Below, piece after piece: positions 33,925-43,450 of a stretch of DNA of 64,000 nt. Positions within the stretch are counted from its first letter, which is position 1, and each line of letters starts with the position of its first letter. The position numbers were made by a program, and so were the translations under genes. This stretch comes from an archaeon (GTDB lineage: Archaea; Nanobdellota; Nanobdellia; Woesearchaeales; GW2011-AR9), in assembly GCA_018697095.1 (NCBI GenBank), contig JABHSG010000003.1, positions 150,895 to 214,894 of the forward strand, given 5' to 3'. The notes beneath the pieces were generated by a model. The model had not been told where the DNA came from. It made no database searches and saw nothing but the letters and a program-made list of their open reading frames with translations.

Positions 33925-36900
33925 TTAAATCCTTTTCAAATAAATTGCTTGGTGGTCTTCAGGGCCAACTCCTATCCCCAAAACTCTTGCCTCAGTATAA
34001 AATTCAATTGCATTCAAAACTTTAGATACTTCAATTGGGATACTTTTAGTCAAATAATTCATTTCTTTTCCTTTCCAACCCTTAAATTTACGAATAATTG
34101 GCAAGCAATATTCTAATACAAAACTTTCTGGCAATGCATCACCACAATTAATTATGTCTCCAGTCCTATATTTTTTTCCTCCAGAAACTAAATAACTCCC
34201 TTTCTCGTCTTCACAAACTTCCCCTTCACTTTCTTTTGGAAGTGAAACAACATAGGCAATTATTAGTCCAACATCATTATAATCTGATCCTCTATCAAAT
34301 GCAGAGATAAACAAATTTTTTCCCTGAGCTAAAGTTTGTTGGTAAGCTGAAACACAATCAAACCAACCACAAATTCTTGGTTTCCCAGTAGTTGCCCCTC
34401 TTTCTTTAAGGTTTCTTGAACTACAAATGGCCATTGCTTCTCCAATTTCATAACTTTTACCAAATCCAGTAAGTGAAGAATTAGGTTCTTGTTTTTCATC
34501 AAAACCAACAACTCCTTTGTCATGATACATCCCAGGTTCTAAAATTCCTGAATCATTTATTAATCCAAAATATCTTTTGTGAATTTCATCAAAATTATTG
34601 CATGCGTTACCTAATTCAAAAATACTCGTAATCCCTTGAGAAGAAAACCTAGTTTGGTCTGTAAAAGAGCTAGGTATATTCCCTCTCCCAACTCTTGTGC
34701 TCCCAGGATATTTGTGCACAGAGAAGCTTACTACTTTATGGCTACTTCCATCAATTCCACTCGCAGATAGAACTCCCATTGAGGTTGTGTCTGCAGAGGT
34801 CGCGTTAGCAAATCCTTGAAAAACATTATTTGATAAAAAATAGCTCTGTGTTCCTTCTAATAGTAACCTTTTTCCTTTTTTAAGTTCTAAACTAATTTCA
34901 TAAGAAACGTCACAAGTTCTCGGGAAAAAAGAATTTAGAACAACCCGTTCTTTGTATAGATTATAAAGCCACAAAAGTGCTTTTTCAAGACCTTCTTCGT
35001 AGTGTACTTTTGCAAAATTAAGGACGTGCATCGGAACTACTCTTTGATTTTTTTTCCTAACTTCTAATAATTTTTCATATACATTTTTTAAATTAATTTC
35101 CTTCACAAATAAAAAACCTAAATAATTCTCTATATTTTTTCTTAATATAGAAACAACAAAATTAGGAGAATTATATATATGGTCTAAGCGCAAACTTCTT
35201 TTCATTTTCATGCAAGCATGGCTTGCCTTAATCCCAACGCCTGTAGAACTGTTATTTTTACTCCCAATCACATCCATTATTCTATGATATGGAGTGGTGA
35301 TGTGGAAATTTCCAAGAGACAAATTATCATAAGAAATCTCTTTAGAGGATAACGCAGATAATTCTTCATCAAATAAGCTAATTGGGTCACATACTACTTC
35401 TGGACCAACATAACACTTCTTTCCATGCACTATTGCAGAAGGAATTATGTGAAAAACAAATTTTTGCCCTTCAAGATATACAGTTCTTCCTGTGTTCGCA
35501 CCAGAATTGGCTCTTACAACAAAATCACAATATTTACTAAGCACATTCCCCCATTTCCCTTTCCCTTCATCTCCATAAAATGCTCCTCCAACAATAATTA
35601 TTTGAGAGTCAGAAATTTTCAAATGCACGGCTTCTTTTTCTTCTAAAACTTCATAATCAAAATTACTTATTTCAAAATTAAGAGCAGGAGGTGGCAAAAT
35701 ATCTTTTACTTGAGAATAGGCTTTTTGCTTTAAAGATAAATAACCCTCTTTGATTTTTAATTTTTCAACTTTTTTAAAAATTTCAGAAGAAAAATGATTG
35801 CTGGTTATTTTCTCATCAGAATCCCTTGAAGATTTTTTTGAAGAAAAATATCTCTCAACCAATTCACAACTAAGCCCAACATAATTTTCAGGATAAAGCA
35901 AAAGTAGTTCTTCTTTACATTTCAATGGTACATCTAAATTTAATATGAAACGACGCAAATTATCTAAATCAATAGTTTTTCCTTGACTATATGTTTTAAG
36001 CAATTCATATGCATCTGGCTTACCTTCTAAACGCAATTTAGTTTGAATAGCCTCACAAATAACTTCAGGGGCAGCTAAAACTTGTTTTTTACAAAATTCT
36101 CTATTAACACAAACTTTAGAAATCCCTTTTGAAACATTCTTATAAGCAGTTAAACTATGCCCAAAACTAACCCCTATATTCCTCAAAACAGTACTGTCTG
36201 AAAGGTCTCTTTGTAATCTAGAAACAGGCAACTTTTTCCCAAAAAAAGAAAACAAACTATTACTAATTCCTAAATTCCCCTCTGCATTTTCAAAGTTCAC
36301 AGGATTTACTTTGTGTGGCATTGTGGACGAACCAACACTTCCAGCTTCAATTGCCTGAATTAATATCCCATCACTAATATATCTCCACATATCTTGACAA
36401 AAATCAAGTAAGATACTATTAGCCCTAACAAAAACATCAAAAATTTCACATAAACTATCATGTGACTCAATTTGTGTATTATAAATCCCCATTTTCAGAT
36501 AATTTCCATTTGTTGAAGAAAGTTTTTCAACAAACTTTTGCGAAAAATTTATCCAATCTACATCCTCAAGTGAATGCTTCCATGCAGCAAATGTCCCAGT
36601 GGCACCACTGAACTTAACTTGCAAGGTGAAAGAGCAAAGTCTATTAATTTGTCTATTTAACCTTGAAGCAAATACAATCATTTCTTTGCCAAATGTGCTT
36701 GGGCTAGCAGTTTGTCCGTGCGTTCTAGACAGTAAAACTGTATCTTTTTCTAAAAGAGCCAATTCTTCAATATTTGCCAAGACAAGTTTTAATTCAGGAA
36801 CCAAAATTTCATTTACTGCTTCACCAACCATTAAAGCATAACTAATATTATTGATGTCTTCAGAAGTCAAAGCAAAATGAACTAAAGGGCAAATTCGCTC

Positions 36901-37254
36901 AAGGCCAATCTTTTTCAATTTCAAACGTAAATAATATTCAACTGCCTTTAAATCATGCCTGGTTGCAGAAATTTCTAAACCAACATGCCCTTTTTCTTCA
37001 ATCTCTTTAATCAAAGATATATCTTCGTCAGAAACATCACTCAGTTCACTTATTTTTTTAAAATCGCCACTTAATTCCCCAAATTTTTCTTTGATTCCCC
37101 CAATTTCTAACAAAGAAAGTAAATACTGGACTTCAATGTATACTCTTCTTCTAATCAATGCAGATTCACTAAAATAAGAAGTCAACTCTTTTGTAATTTT
37201 AAAATACCGCCCATCAAGGGGACTTAAAGCACTAAGTTCAAATCCAGCATCCAT
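33925..37254 (-). CDS. purB-purA: Fused adenylosuccinate lyase-adenylosuccinate synthetase (PurB-PurA)
   Basis: About 1109 residues in one uninterrupted frame. Residues 1 to about 470 are an E. coli-type PurB: SPLDGRY, TRHDLKAVEY, SRTHGQTASPSTFGKEM and the signature GSSTMPHKVNP near 310. After a linker of about 75 residues comes PurA: P-loop YGDEGKGK near 560, LLEGTQS, KPRICGWFD and a final GVGPEDHQ. Reactions: IMP plus Asp plus GTP to adenylosuccinate (PurA), then AMP plus fumarate (PurB). The PurA NAGHT motif reads NTGRT, so the catalytic His is Arg. Start is the ATG at 37254, 29 bases from a TATA-like CTTTAAAG. Confidence 0.92.
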   Translation of the reverse strand: MDAGFELSALSPLDGRYFKITKELTSYFSESALIRRRVYIEVQYLLSLLEIGGIKEKFGELSGDFKKISELSDVSDEDISLIKEIEEKGHVGLEISATRHDLKAVEYYLRLKLKKIGLERICPLVHFALTSEDINNISYALMVGEAVNEILVPELKLVLANIEELALLEKDTVLLSRTHGQTASPSTFGKEMIVFASRLNRQINRLCSFTLQVKFSGATGTFAAWKHSLEDVDWINFSQKFVEKLSSTNGNYLKMGIYNTQIESHDSLCEIFDVFVRANSILLDFCQDMWRYISDGILIQAIEAGSVGSSTMPHKVNPVNFENAEGNLGISNSLFSFFGKKLPVSRLQRDLSDSTVLRNIGVSFGHSLTAYKNVSKGISKVCVNREFCKKQVLAAPEVICEAIQTKLRLEGKPDAYELLKTYSQGKTIDLDNLRRFILNLDVPLKCKEELLLLYPENYVGLSCELVERYFSSKKSSRDSDEKITSNHFSSEIFKKVEKLKIKEGYLSLKQKAYSQVKDILPPPALNFEISNFDYEVLEEKEAVHLKISDSQIIIVGGAFYGDEGKGKWGNVLSKYCDFVVRANSGANTGRTVYLEGQKFVFHIIPSAIVHGKKCYVGPEVVCDPISLFDEELSALSSKEISYDNLSLGNFHITTPYHRIMDVIGSKNNSSTGVGIKASHACMKMKRSLRLDHIYNSPNFVVSILRKNIENYLGFLFVKEINLKNVYEKLLEVRKKNQRVVPMHVLNFAKVHYEEGLEKALLWLYNLYKERVVLNSFFPRTCDVSYEISLELKKGKRLLLEGTQSYFLSNNVFQGFANATSADTTSMGVLSASGIDGSSHKVVSFSVHKYPGSTRVGRGNIPSSFTDQTRFSSQGITSIFELGNACNNFDEIHKRYFGLINDSGILEPGMYHDKGVVGFDEKQEPNSSLTGFGKSYEIGEAMAICSSRNLKERGATTGKPRICGWFDCVSAYQQTLAQGKNLFISAFDRGSDYNDVGLIIAYVVSLPKESEGEVCEDEKGSYLVSGGKKYRTGDIINCGDALPESFVLEYCLPIIRKFKGWKGKEMNYLTKSIPIEVSKVLNAIEFYTEARVLGIGVGPEDHQAIYLKRI

Positions 37255-37408
37255 CAAAAATAAAACAACACAATTGTTCTTTAAAGATTATGCCACTGCA
37301 AAACTACAATCAATCAACATTAAAGAAAAGAAAAAGAAAAATAAAAATAACTAAAAAATTTTAATAGAAAAAATATTAATCTCAACTCAGATTCTGGTTT
37401 AAATATTT

Positions 37409-37912
37409 TTAATCAATTTTAGGAATTGGTTCAGCTTCATCTACTCGTTCAAGTGAAAACTCTTCATCAACAGATTTCAGATACTCACGTACCCGGCCAA
37501 GAACACTTTTCAAAATAAATCCTTCAATTTTGTCACGGAAAAGCTCACCTAGGCCAGCATTTTCCATGATCCGATATAAGTTAGCATTACTTTCAATTAA
37601 ATGCATATCTTTCAATCTTTTTAACTGACGTCTAATATTAGAACTTGCAATCCCAAGCATAGGAAGACCCTTCTCTTTACGAATACTCATAACTGCAAAT
37701 TTGATTTCTTCAGAATGTAATTCTTCGCTGCGCTGTCGAGCACGCAAAAGAACATACAAAATATCGACCATCACATCCCGAGAATCTCCTGGCTGTAAAA
37801 GTCCAAGTGATAAACAAACGCGACGTACTAGTTCTCGCCCTGTTACCGCTGGCTTTTCATAACGCCTAAGCGTCAATTCAGCAAGCGGTGTATCTATGCT
37901 TATCTTTCCCAT
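37409..37912 (-). CDS. Winged-helix DNA-binding protein, archaeal type
   Basis: 167 residues. A conserved-looking N-terminus (TPLAELTLRRYEKP) is followed by a helical region (ELVRRVCLSLGLLQPGDSRDVMVDILYVLL), then a winged-helix-like segment in the middle (about 85-125, ASSNIRRQLKRLKDMHLIE then a short wing). It looks like a transcriptional regulator or nucleoid protein; no specific family is named. GGTGAGG precedes the ATG. The 272 bases up to gltX hold paired hairpins and A/T-rich promoter-like sequence. Confidence 0.65.
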   Translation of the reverse strand: MGKISIDTPLAELTLRRYEKPAVTGRELVRRVCLSLGLLQPGDSRDVMVDILYVLLRARQRSEELHSEEIKFAVMSIRKEKGLPMLGIASSNIRRQLKRLKDMHLIESNANLYRIMENAGLGELFRDKIEGFILKSVLGRVREYLKSVDEEFSLERVDEAEPIPKID

Positions 37913-38056
37913 ACCCTCACCACTATACTCATTTTTCCCACCTTTTGGTGCAAAAAATTATTTAAATTTTTTAGCAAATTTTTCCACCCATATAATAATT
38001 AATCAACATTCAACCTTTAGCAGCCACCCAAGCGCTAAAACCAAATGCATAAAGCA

Positions 38057-38097
38057 ATGAAACAGAGTTTCATTCATAAGTGAATTTCACTCACTTA
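38057..38097. repeat. Two adjacent hairpins between gltX and the winged-helix gene
   Basis: ATGAAAC-AGA-GTTTCAT at 38057-38073 and TAAGTGA-ATTTCAC-TCACTTA at 38077-38097 are perfect 7-bp hairpins separated by 3 bases. They lie in a 272-base gap, 3' of gltX, and could be a terminator, an operator or part of a small RNA. Confidence 0.45.
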
Positions 38098-38184
38098 ATG
38101 ATAATAAACTCTAATCATTGATAAAGCTAACTATTTCAAATACAGTAAGCTCGGTACAAAGAACTAAAAAAAAGAAGAAATAAT

Positions 38185-39939
38185 TTAATTATGTAATTCC
38201 CAGAGCCAAACTTTGCCACTTTCAGAATCAATTCTATCAACTCTTGCAAAGTATTCTCTCTCTAATTGCACAATGTCTCCAACGCTGCAAGACAAAAGCC
38301 CAACTTCGCCACTTCCCTTAACTATTTTATGACCCATTCGCATAATTTCTAAGTCACAAACATTACTAGCTCCAGCAGGTAAATAATGCAAAATCTTGCC
38401 TCGGTTAGCAGCATCTCTATACTCATCATAACTTTCTGAATGAAACAAAAACCTGCCATTTTCATCAACAGTAAAATTGCAACAATCAATCAAGCGGTGT
38501 ACACGCGAAGTAGCTAGGGTCTTAAAATCCTTAGAAGCAAGTACTAATTTTGGACCAACAACAAAAGAGCGATTTCCTCGATCCACAAAATCAGGATGCA
38601 TAGCAAGCGAAACATCATGGGACGACATCCCCTCAACATTAATTTCAACAGGATCTTCTACAAAGAAATACCTATTAGCCAGCGGTTCTACAATCTCTTT
38701 GTTAAAAGAATTAACCATTTTCCAAAACTCATCCCACGAGACAGTTTTATCATTAGGGCTCAAACCAATAGCAGCAGCGAATTTAGAAAAAGCGCCAACT
38801 TGGTATCCACGACGACGTAAAGTACGCAAAGTTGCAAGACGTATATCATCCCATCCAGTATATTCTCCTTGCTCAATTGCAATGCGAGTTTTAGAAGTTG
38901 ATAACGCAAAACCTTCGAAGTTAATTCGTCCCCAATGTTGATACAAAGGAACACGTAAACCTAACTTTTCAAGTATCAAAGTTTCCTTGCGGCCATTATC
39001 TAAATGGTCTTTCCCATTCAAAACATGTGTAATACCAAGTAATGTGTCGTCAATTGCAACACTCATAATCATCAGTGGCCAAACTCGCGTAGCTCCTGAA
39101 GCTTTTGGATGTGCATGATCATTAATTCTAAACAGTGAAAAATCTCGCATTGCTGGATTTTTGTGAGCAATATCTGTTTTTAATCGCACAACAACATCTC
39201 CTTCACTATATCCACCATCAACAACTGGAATAAACATTTTATCCCAACGTGTTTGCTGATCAACTATCTCTAAATCACGGCAACTACATGCTGCCTTTTT
39301 TGCTTTCATCTCTCGCCAATTATCAGAGTCACAATCACAAACATATGAGTCTCCTGAATCAATCAAATCACGACCATACTTATAGTAAGTTTCGAGTCTT
39401 TCACTTTGTACAACGCAGTTTACAACTTTCCCATTTGTTAGCCATTTAACATCATCAAGTATTAAGTCATATGCTGGACTGTAAATATTTGAAGGGTTAG
39501 TGTCTTCAATACGTAAAATAAATTCGCCGCCATACATCTGCGCGTACATAAAATTCAAAAGAGACCCGTAAGCATGCCCAATATGTAGTGGCCCACTTGG
39601 TGAAGGTGCAATTCTAACACAAAGTTTTCCTTTTTCTGCGCCACGCAGCGGCTTAAGTGGTCCTTTAACTTCTTCTTTTTTACTTGCGTTCAATTGCGCC
39701 TCAAAATCAGGAGCAACCTCTACTAAACGAGCTTTCAAATCATCTACGCTTTTTCCAGAAATCTCAGATTCTACAATCCCGCCCACAGCAGCAAGTACTA
39801 ATTTAGCATCTTTTCGTAATTCAGGCAAATGTTTTAGAACAAATCCCATAGAAGCTTTCGGATTAACCTTCCCGCTAAAAGAAATAGCATTATGTAATAC
39901 AAACGGTAATATTTTACTCTTTAATTCATTCTCAGCCAT
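38185..39939 (-). CDS. gltX: Glutamyl-tRNA synthetase, archaeal type
   Basis: 584 residues from the ATG at 39939, about 24 bases from a TATA-like TTTTTATATAG; an earlier ATG at 39945 is possible. Archaeal/eukaryotic GluRS layout with an extra N-terminal domain of about 100 residues. The HIGH motif reads PSGPLHIGHAYG near 115, and the KMSKS-equivalent is ALSTSKTR near 355. A Cys-rich patch (VCDCDS, ACSCRD) lies in the insert. The C-terminal beta-barrel anticodon-binding domain is typical of this branch. Known role: charging tRNA-Glu. Confidence 0.95.
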   Translation of the reverse strand: MAENELKSKILPFVLHNAISFSGKVNPKASMGFVLKHLPELRKDAKLVLAAVGGIVESEISGKSVDDLKARLVEVAPDFEAQLNASKKEEVKGPLKPLRGAEKGKLCVRIAPSPSGPLHIGHAYGSLLNFMYAQMYGGEFILRIEDTNPSNIYSPAYDLILDDVKWLTNGKVVNCVVQSERLETYYKYGRDLIDSGDSYVCDCDSDNWREMKAKKAACSCRDLEIVDQQTRWDKMFIPVVDGGYSEGDVVVRLKTDIAHKNPAMRDFSLFRINDHAHPKASGATRVWPLMIMSVAIDDTLLGITHVLNGKDHLDNGRKETLILEKLGLRVPLYQHWGRINFEGFALSTSKTRIAIEQGEYTGWDDIRLATLRTLRRRGYQVGAFSKFAAAIGLSPNDKTVSWDEFWKMVNSFNKEIVEPLANRYFFVEDPVEINVEGMSSHDVSLAMHPDFVDRGNRSFVVGPKLVLASKDFKTLATSRVHRLIDCCNFTVDENGRFLFHSESYDEYRDAANRGKILHYLPAGASNVCDLEIMRMGHKIVKGSGEVGLLSCSVGDIVQLEREYFARVDRIDSESGKVWLWELHN

Positions 39940-39969
39940 AATCATTCATAAAGAGAACTATATAAAAAG

Positions 39970-40683
39970 TTATGCTAGTGCAGTGCCAAGTACCGCAAAT
40001 ATCATTCCAGTAACAAGTCCACTTAGTAGCAAAATAGCCACAATCACTACAATTGTAGCTAGAAGAATCATTCCAATACTTTTACCAAAACTAATATTTT
40101 CATAAAGTACAACTCCAGAAGTCATAGCATAAAGTACATGTATAAAAGAAGCAACTGACAAAATTCCTCCAAGAACAAATAGTACTATTGTAGGAGTGGA
40201 TTCTAAAATTCCTGCTCCACTAGCAAAACTAGCGTATAAATTTCCTGGAGTTGCTAGTTCAAAAACAAAAAATAGTAGTGCTGAAACAATAGCATAAGGT
40301 ACTGCAATAGTTCTAGAATATCCAACTACCTTAAACAAAGGTGCAAAATCAACTTTACTACTTACAATCCACCTAAATAAATAATATAAAACACCAGCAA
40401 TCAAAAAAATAGCAAGTAATGTGAAAATAGGTTCTAAAATAATCATTATTGAAGAGAAGACAATTTGCATAACTCCACTAGCTCCTTGACCAATAAGTGA
40501 AGGCAAAGCAAACACAAAATTTAGTGCTGCTGCAATTAAACTTAAAACCGCAACAAAAATTACTACTGGGCCAATCTCTTTTTCTTTTCGAATATCATGA
40601 AAAAATAATCCTGGGTTCAAAAATAACTGTTTATACCGTAGTAGCCAATCCTTAATTCCTAAACTTTTTGTCATTTTAGTCAT
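39970..40683 (-). CDS. Yip1-family membrane protein
   Basis: 237 residues with a soluble N-terminus of about 40 residues containing LLRYKQLFLNPGLFFHDIRKEKEIG, then five hydrophobic segments. The N-terminal -LNP--FF--I- element plus five helices is the usual layout of Yip1-domain proteins in archaea. Eukaryotic members act in vesicle traffic; the archaeal role is unknown. It sits just upstream of gltX in the same direction with about 25 bases between, which overlaps the gltX promoter. Confidence 0.8.
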   Translation of the reverse strand: MTKMTKSLGIKDWLLRYKQLFLNPGLFFHDIRKEKEIGPVVIFVAVLSLIAAALNFVFALPSLIGQGASGVMQIVFSSIMIILEPIFTLLAIFLIAGVLYYLFRWIVSSKVDFAPLFKVVGYSRTIAVPYAIVSALLFFVFELATPGNLYASFASGAGILESTPTIVLFVLGGILSVASFIHVLYAMTSGVVLYENISFGKSIGMILLATIVVIVAILLLSGLVTGMIFAVLGTALA

Positions 40684-40719
40684 TTTTTCATCTCTTTAGA
40701 AACATAATCTATTCTAATT

Positions 40720-41529
40720 TTACTTGTGGTATTTGTATATTATTCTCTTCATCCTGGCTACAAATTTCCCCGCTTCTGTGTGCAACTTTTCATACTGTGG
40801 ACCAGTTACTTTCTCAAGTTTACGGTGTACAATATCTTTATTGAGTTTGTAAAAGCTATTCATTGTGTCAACATAATGCTCTTCTAATTCTCTTTTTTTC
40901 ACAAAAGTTTTATGCAAATATTCTCCTACGTGGTCCGGGCTTGGTGGGATCACATTAGCGCTCATAAGTGCTGCATGTGCTGAATCAATCACTGCCCAAT
41001 ATAAATCAAGAGTTGCTTGCATAACATGCCAACGTGAGTTAGCAAGCGTACTTGGTGCTCTACTATAATATCTCCATACAGCTTCATCTGTAGGTTTAAT
41101 TCTACCTTGTTTTAGTAAATGTTGAAGTGGTTTAAAACTTCCAGTATCATAAAGTGCAACTCCATCTCGAAGCATGTTTGTTACAATCGGATCGCCTACT
41201 TTAGCGTATTCCCAAAATGAACTTAGTGTCATAGAAGTCACATGTAGTTTTGGACTAATTTTCACAATCAGCTTTTCAATGATTAATCGATATGCTTCCA
41301 TAAAAGAGCCAGTCATCTTAAAATCCATATCATTACCAATAACTAGTACATCAATATCACTGTGTGCTCCAGCTTTACCCTTTGCATGACTTCCAAAAAC
41401 TACAACTCCAACTAGAAAATCTTGAAATTCCTTTTCCAAAGCAGTGGCAAACTTTCGTGCTATGCGTAAATCATCAGTAGGAATTCGCTGTAAGCGATCA
41501 TCATCTTTAGCAGCCATACGGAATTTCAT
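40720..41529 (-). CDS. Nucleotidyltransferase-HEPN fusion (MNT-HEPN)
   Basis: 269 residues. The N-terminal domain shows the polymerase-beta-type nucleotidyltransferase signature GSHAKGKAGAHSDIDVLVI (G-S then D-x-D) near residues 46-64. The C-terminal ~120 residues are helical with the layout of a HEPN domain, including KDIVHR near the end. MNT and HEPN are usually separate neighbouring genes forming a toxin-antitoxin or nucleic-acid-associated pair; here they are one chain with no partner. Function could be regulatory or defensive. The start could be either the first ATG or the one 12 bases inside. Confidence 0.75.
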   Translation of the reverse strand: MKFRMAAKDDDRLQRIPTDDLRIARKFATALEKEFQDFLVGVVVFGSHAKGKAGAHSDIDVLVIGNDMDFKMTGSFMEAYRLIIEKLIVKISPKLHVTSMTLSSFWEYAKVGDPIVTNMLRDGVALYDTGSFKPLQHLLKQGRIKPTDEAVWRYYSRAPSTLANSRWHVMQATLDLYWAVIDSAHAALMSANVIPPSPDHVGEYLHKTFVKKRELEEHYVDTMNSFYKLNKDIVHRKLEKVTGPQYEKLHTEAGKFVARMKRIIYKYHK

Positions 41530-41601
41530 AGCACTAACAAAGAGAACATCGTTTATTAAATTAACCTCTAAGGTATCTTAATCTAGAAGCAAAAAGAATA
41601 C

Positions 41602-41844
41602 TTAATCACCAAGATACAATTTAAAATTAAAAGTAGCTAAATCTTTTATTTTGTCAGAATCATCTTTGTACCGCAACCATTCAGTTTCTGTTTTTGGAAA
41701 CTGACCATAATCTATGACAATATAACCTTTGCCAAGAGTAAGATTATGCATTGGTGGCATATTTTTCGCACAATCATCAGTGATTTGAACCATGGTTTCT
41801 CCTAAAACAATATCTCCAAGTTCTGTTCTTACTGTATCTGTCAT
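41602..41844 (-). CDS. Small hypothetical protein with a strong ribosome binding site
   Basis: 80 residues, mixed alpha/beta composition, no membrane helix or signal. No family recognised. The ATG at 41844 is preceded by GAGGTAAT, 3 bases away, which supports real translation. It lies divergent from trxB, which begins 111 bases away. Confidence 0.6.
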   Translation of the reverse strand: MTDTVRTELGDIVLGETMVQITDDCAKNMPPMHNLTLGKGYIVIDYGQFPKTETEWLRYKDDSDKIKDLATFNFKLYLGD

Positions 41845-41925
41845 AGATTACCTCTATTTTTTTTGATTATAAACATTATTGTGTTATAATACATCATTAA
41901 TCAACCAACTTTTCCTTCCAATATC

Positions 41926-41934
41926 TTTTTATAC
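41926..41934 (+). promoter_or_regulatory. TATA-like box of trxB
   Basis: TTTTTATAC centred 25 bases before the ATG at 41955, predicting a leaderless transcript. Confidence 0.5.
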
Positions 41935-41954
41935 ACAAAAAGTCCAAAAAACAG

Positions 41955-42935
41955 ATGGCAGACACAATCAATTCTAATGAAAACACAAATTCTTCTCAAG
42001 TTAAAGATCTAATCATAATAGGTGCGGGCCCTTCTGGCTTGACGGCTGCAATTTATGCAGCGCGTGCTGAACTAAAACCACTAGTAATTGAAGGTTACAA
42101 GGCAGGTGGGCAATTAATGCTAACAACTGAAGTGGAAAATTTTCCTGGTTTTGAGCAAGGTGTTAACGGGCCAGACTTAATAACGACAATGCGAAAACAA
42201 GCGCAAAGGTTCAACACAGAATTCCTAACCGAAGACGTTACAGAAGTAGATTTCAAAAATTCTCCATTTACAATTAAAACTGGAAGCCAAACCTTTCAAG
42301 CTAAAGCAGTTATTATCTCAACTGGGGCCGACGCAAGATGGCTTGGCTTAGATTCAGAGAAAGCTCTTATGGGCAAGGGCGTAACTTCTTGTGCAACATG
42401 CGATGGTGCTTTTTACAAAGGTGAGGAAGTAGTAGTTATTGGTGGTGGAGATTCAGCAATGGAAGAAGCAACTTTTCTAACTAAGTTCGCAAGTAAAGTT
42501 ACAGTTATTCACCGAAGAGATACTCTAAAAGCAAGTAAAGCAATGCAAAAAAGAGCAATGGATAATCCTAAAATTAATTTTATCTATGATAGCGAAGTAC
42601 TTGAAGTAATGGACGTAAACGAAAAAAAGGTAACTGGTGCTAAAATCAAAAATACCAAAACTGGCGAAGAGACAATTGTTCCTTGTACTGGATTTTTTCT
42701 AGCAATTGGCCATGTTCCAAACACCAAACTTTTCAGCGACACAAAAATTGAATTAGATGAGCATAAATACATTAAAACAATTCCAGGATCAACAAAAACA
42801 ACAATCTCAGGGGTTTTTGCTTGCGGAGATGTCCAAGATACTAAATATCGTCAGGCAATCACTGCAGCCGGCACTGGATGTATGGCAGCACTTGAAGCAG
42901 AGCATTACATCGCTTCCTTAAACGATAAAGAGTAA
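41955..42935 (+). CDS. trxB: Thioredoxin reductase
   Basis: 326 residues. FAD motif GAGPSGLTAAIYAAR near 25-39, then GGQLMLTTEVENFPGF, the redox pair in SCATCDG near 150, the NADPH motif GGGDSAMEEA near 175, and the C-terminal FACGDVQD. All typical low-molecular-weight TrxR features are intact. Reaction: NADPH-dependent reduction of thioredoxin or similar small redox proteins. It begins the row trxB, VKOR, S66 peptidase and thioredoxin-like lipoprotein, each starting within about 30 bases of the previous stop, so one redox-related operon is likely. Confidence 0.94.
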   Translation: MADTINSNENTNSSQVKDLIIIGAGPSGLTAAIYAARAELKPLVIEGYKAGGQLMLTTEVENFPGFEQGVNGPDLITTMRKQAQRFNTEFLTEDVTEVDFKNSPFTIKTGSQTFQAKAVIISTGADARWLGLDSEKALMGKGVTSCATCDGAFYKGEEVVVIGGGDSAMEEATFLTKFASKVTVIHRRDTLKASKAMQKRAMDNPKINFIYDSEVLEVMDVNEKKVTGAKIKNTKTGEETIVPCTGFFLAIGHVPNTKLFSDTKIELDEHKYIKTIPGSTKTTISGVFACGDVQDTKYRQAITAAGTGCMAALEAEHYIASLNDKE

Positions 42936-42960
42936 ATACAATAGCAAAGAAGTGAAATTT

Positions 42961-43431
42961 ATGGCAAGAAAAAAGAGCAAGACCAAAACCAAAAAATCTA
43001 GCAAGCTTATTCCAATACTCCTAATTGTTTTCTCAATAATCGGTTTAATGTCATCAATTTACCTTTTGCAAATTCACAACAAAGAATCTGATAATCCAAG
43101 TGTCTGTGATATTAATGATAAAGTTTCATGCACTCTTTTGGCTCAATCAAAATATTCTAGCATAGCTGGAATTCCAATAGCCGCGATGGGAATTGTGGGT
43201 TACATCGTTCTCTTACTCACAGCAATTACTCACTTTCACAAACTAAAAGAAAATGCAAGACAAAAGCTAAAACAGTTTCAGTTATCTCTAGCAAGTATTG
43301 CTATGCTTTTCACAATATACTTAATCATTACAGAAATCATAGTGGGAATATTATGTCTTGGCTGCTTAGTCTCTCAAATCTCAATCACAATTATCTTTAT
43401 CTTAAGTTACATTTATTACTTCAAACAATAA
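42961..43431 (+). CDS. Vitamin K epoxide reductase (VKOR) family membrane protein
   Basis: 156 residues from the ATG at 42961; a GTG three codons earlier is less likely. A very basic N-terminus precedes the first helix. The VKOR layout is present: a Cys pair in a loop (VCDINDKVSC), a Ser/Thr-containing helix, and the CxxC redox site ILCLGC near residue 140 in the last part. Four helices in total. Known role in bacteria and archaea: quinone-coupled oxidation of a thioredoxin-like partner to make disulfides outside the cytoplasm. A candidate partner is the lipoprotein at 44447. Confidence 0.87.
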   Translation: MARKKSKTKTKKSSKLIPILLIVFSIIGLMSSIYLLQIHNKESDNPSVCDINDKVSCTLLAQSKYSSIAGIPIAAMGIVGYIVLLLTAITHFHKLKENARQKLKQFQLSLASIAMLFTIYLIITEIIVGILCLGCLVSQISITIIFILSYIYYFKQ

Positions 43432-43450
43432 TCATTACTCTACTTCCAAA

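Noticed and set aside
33925-35600. The PurA part being phage PurZ (2-aminoadenylosuccinate synthetase)
   Set aside because: The P-loop keeps the Asp of GDEGKGK, which PurZ replaces; the unusual change is in the later His motif instead.
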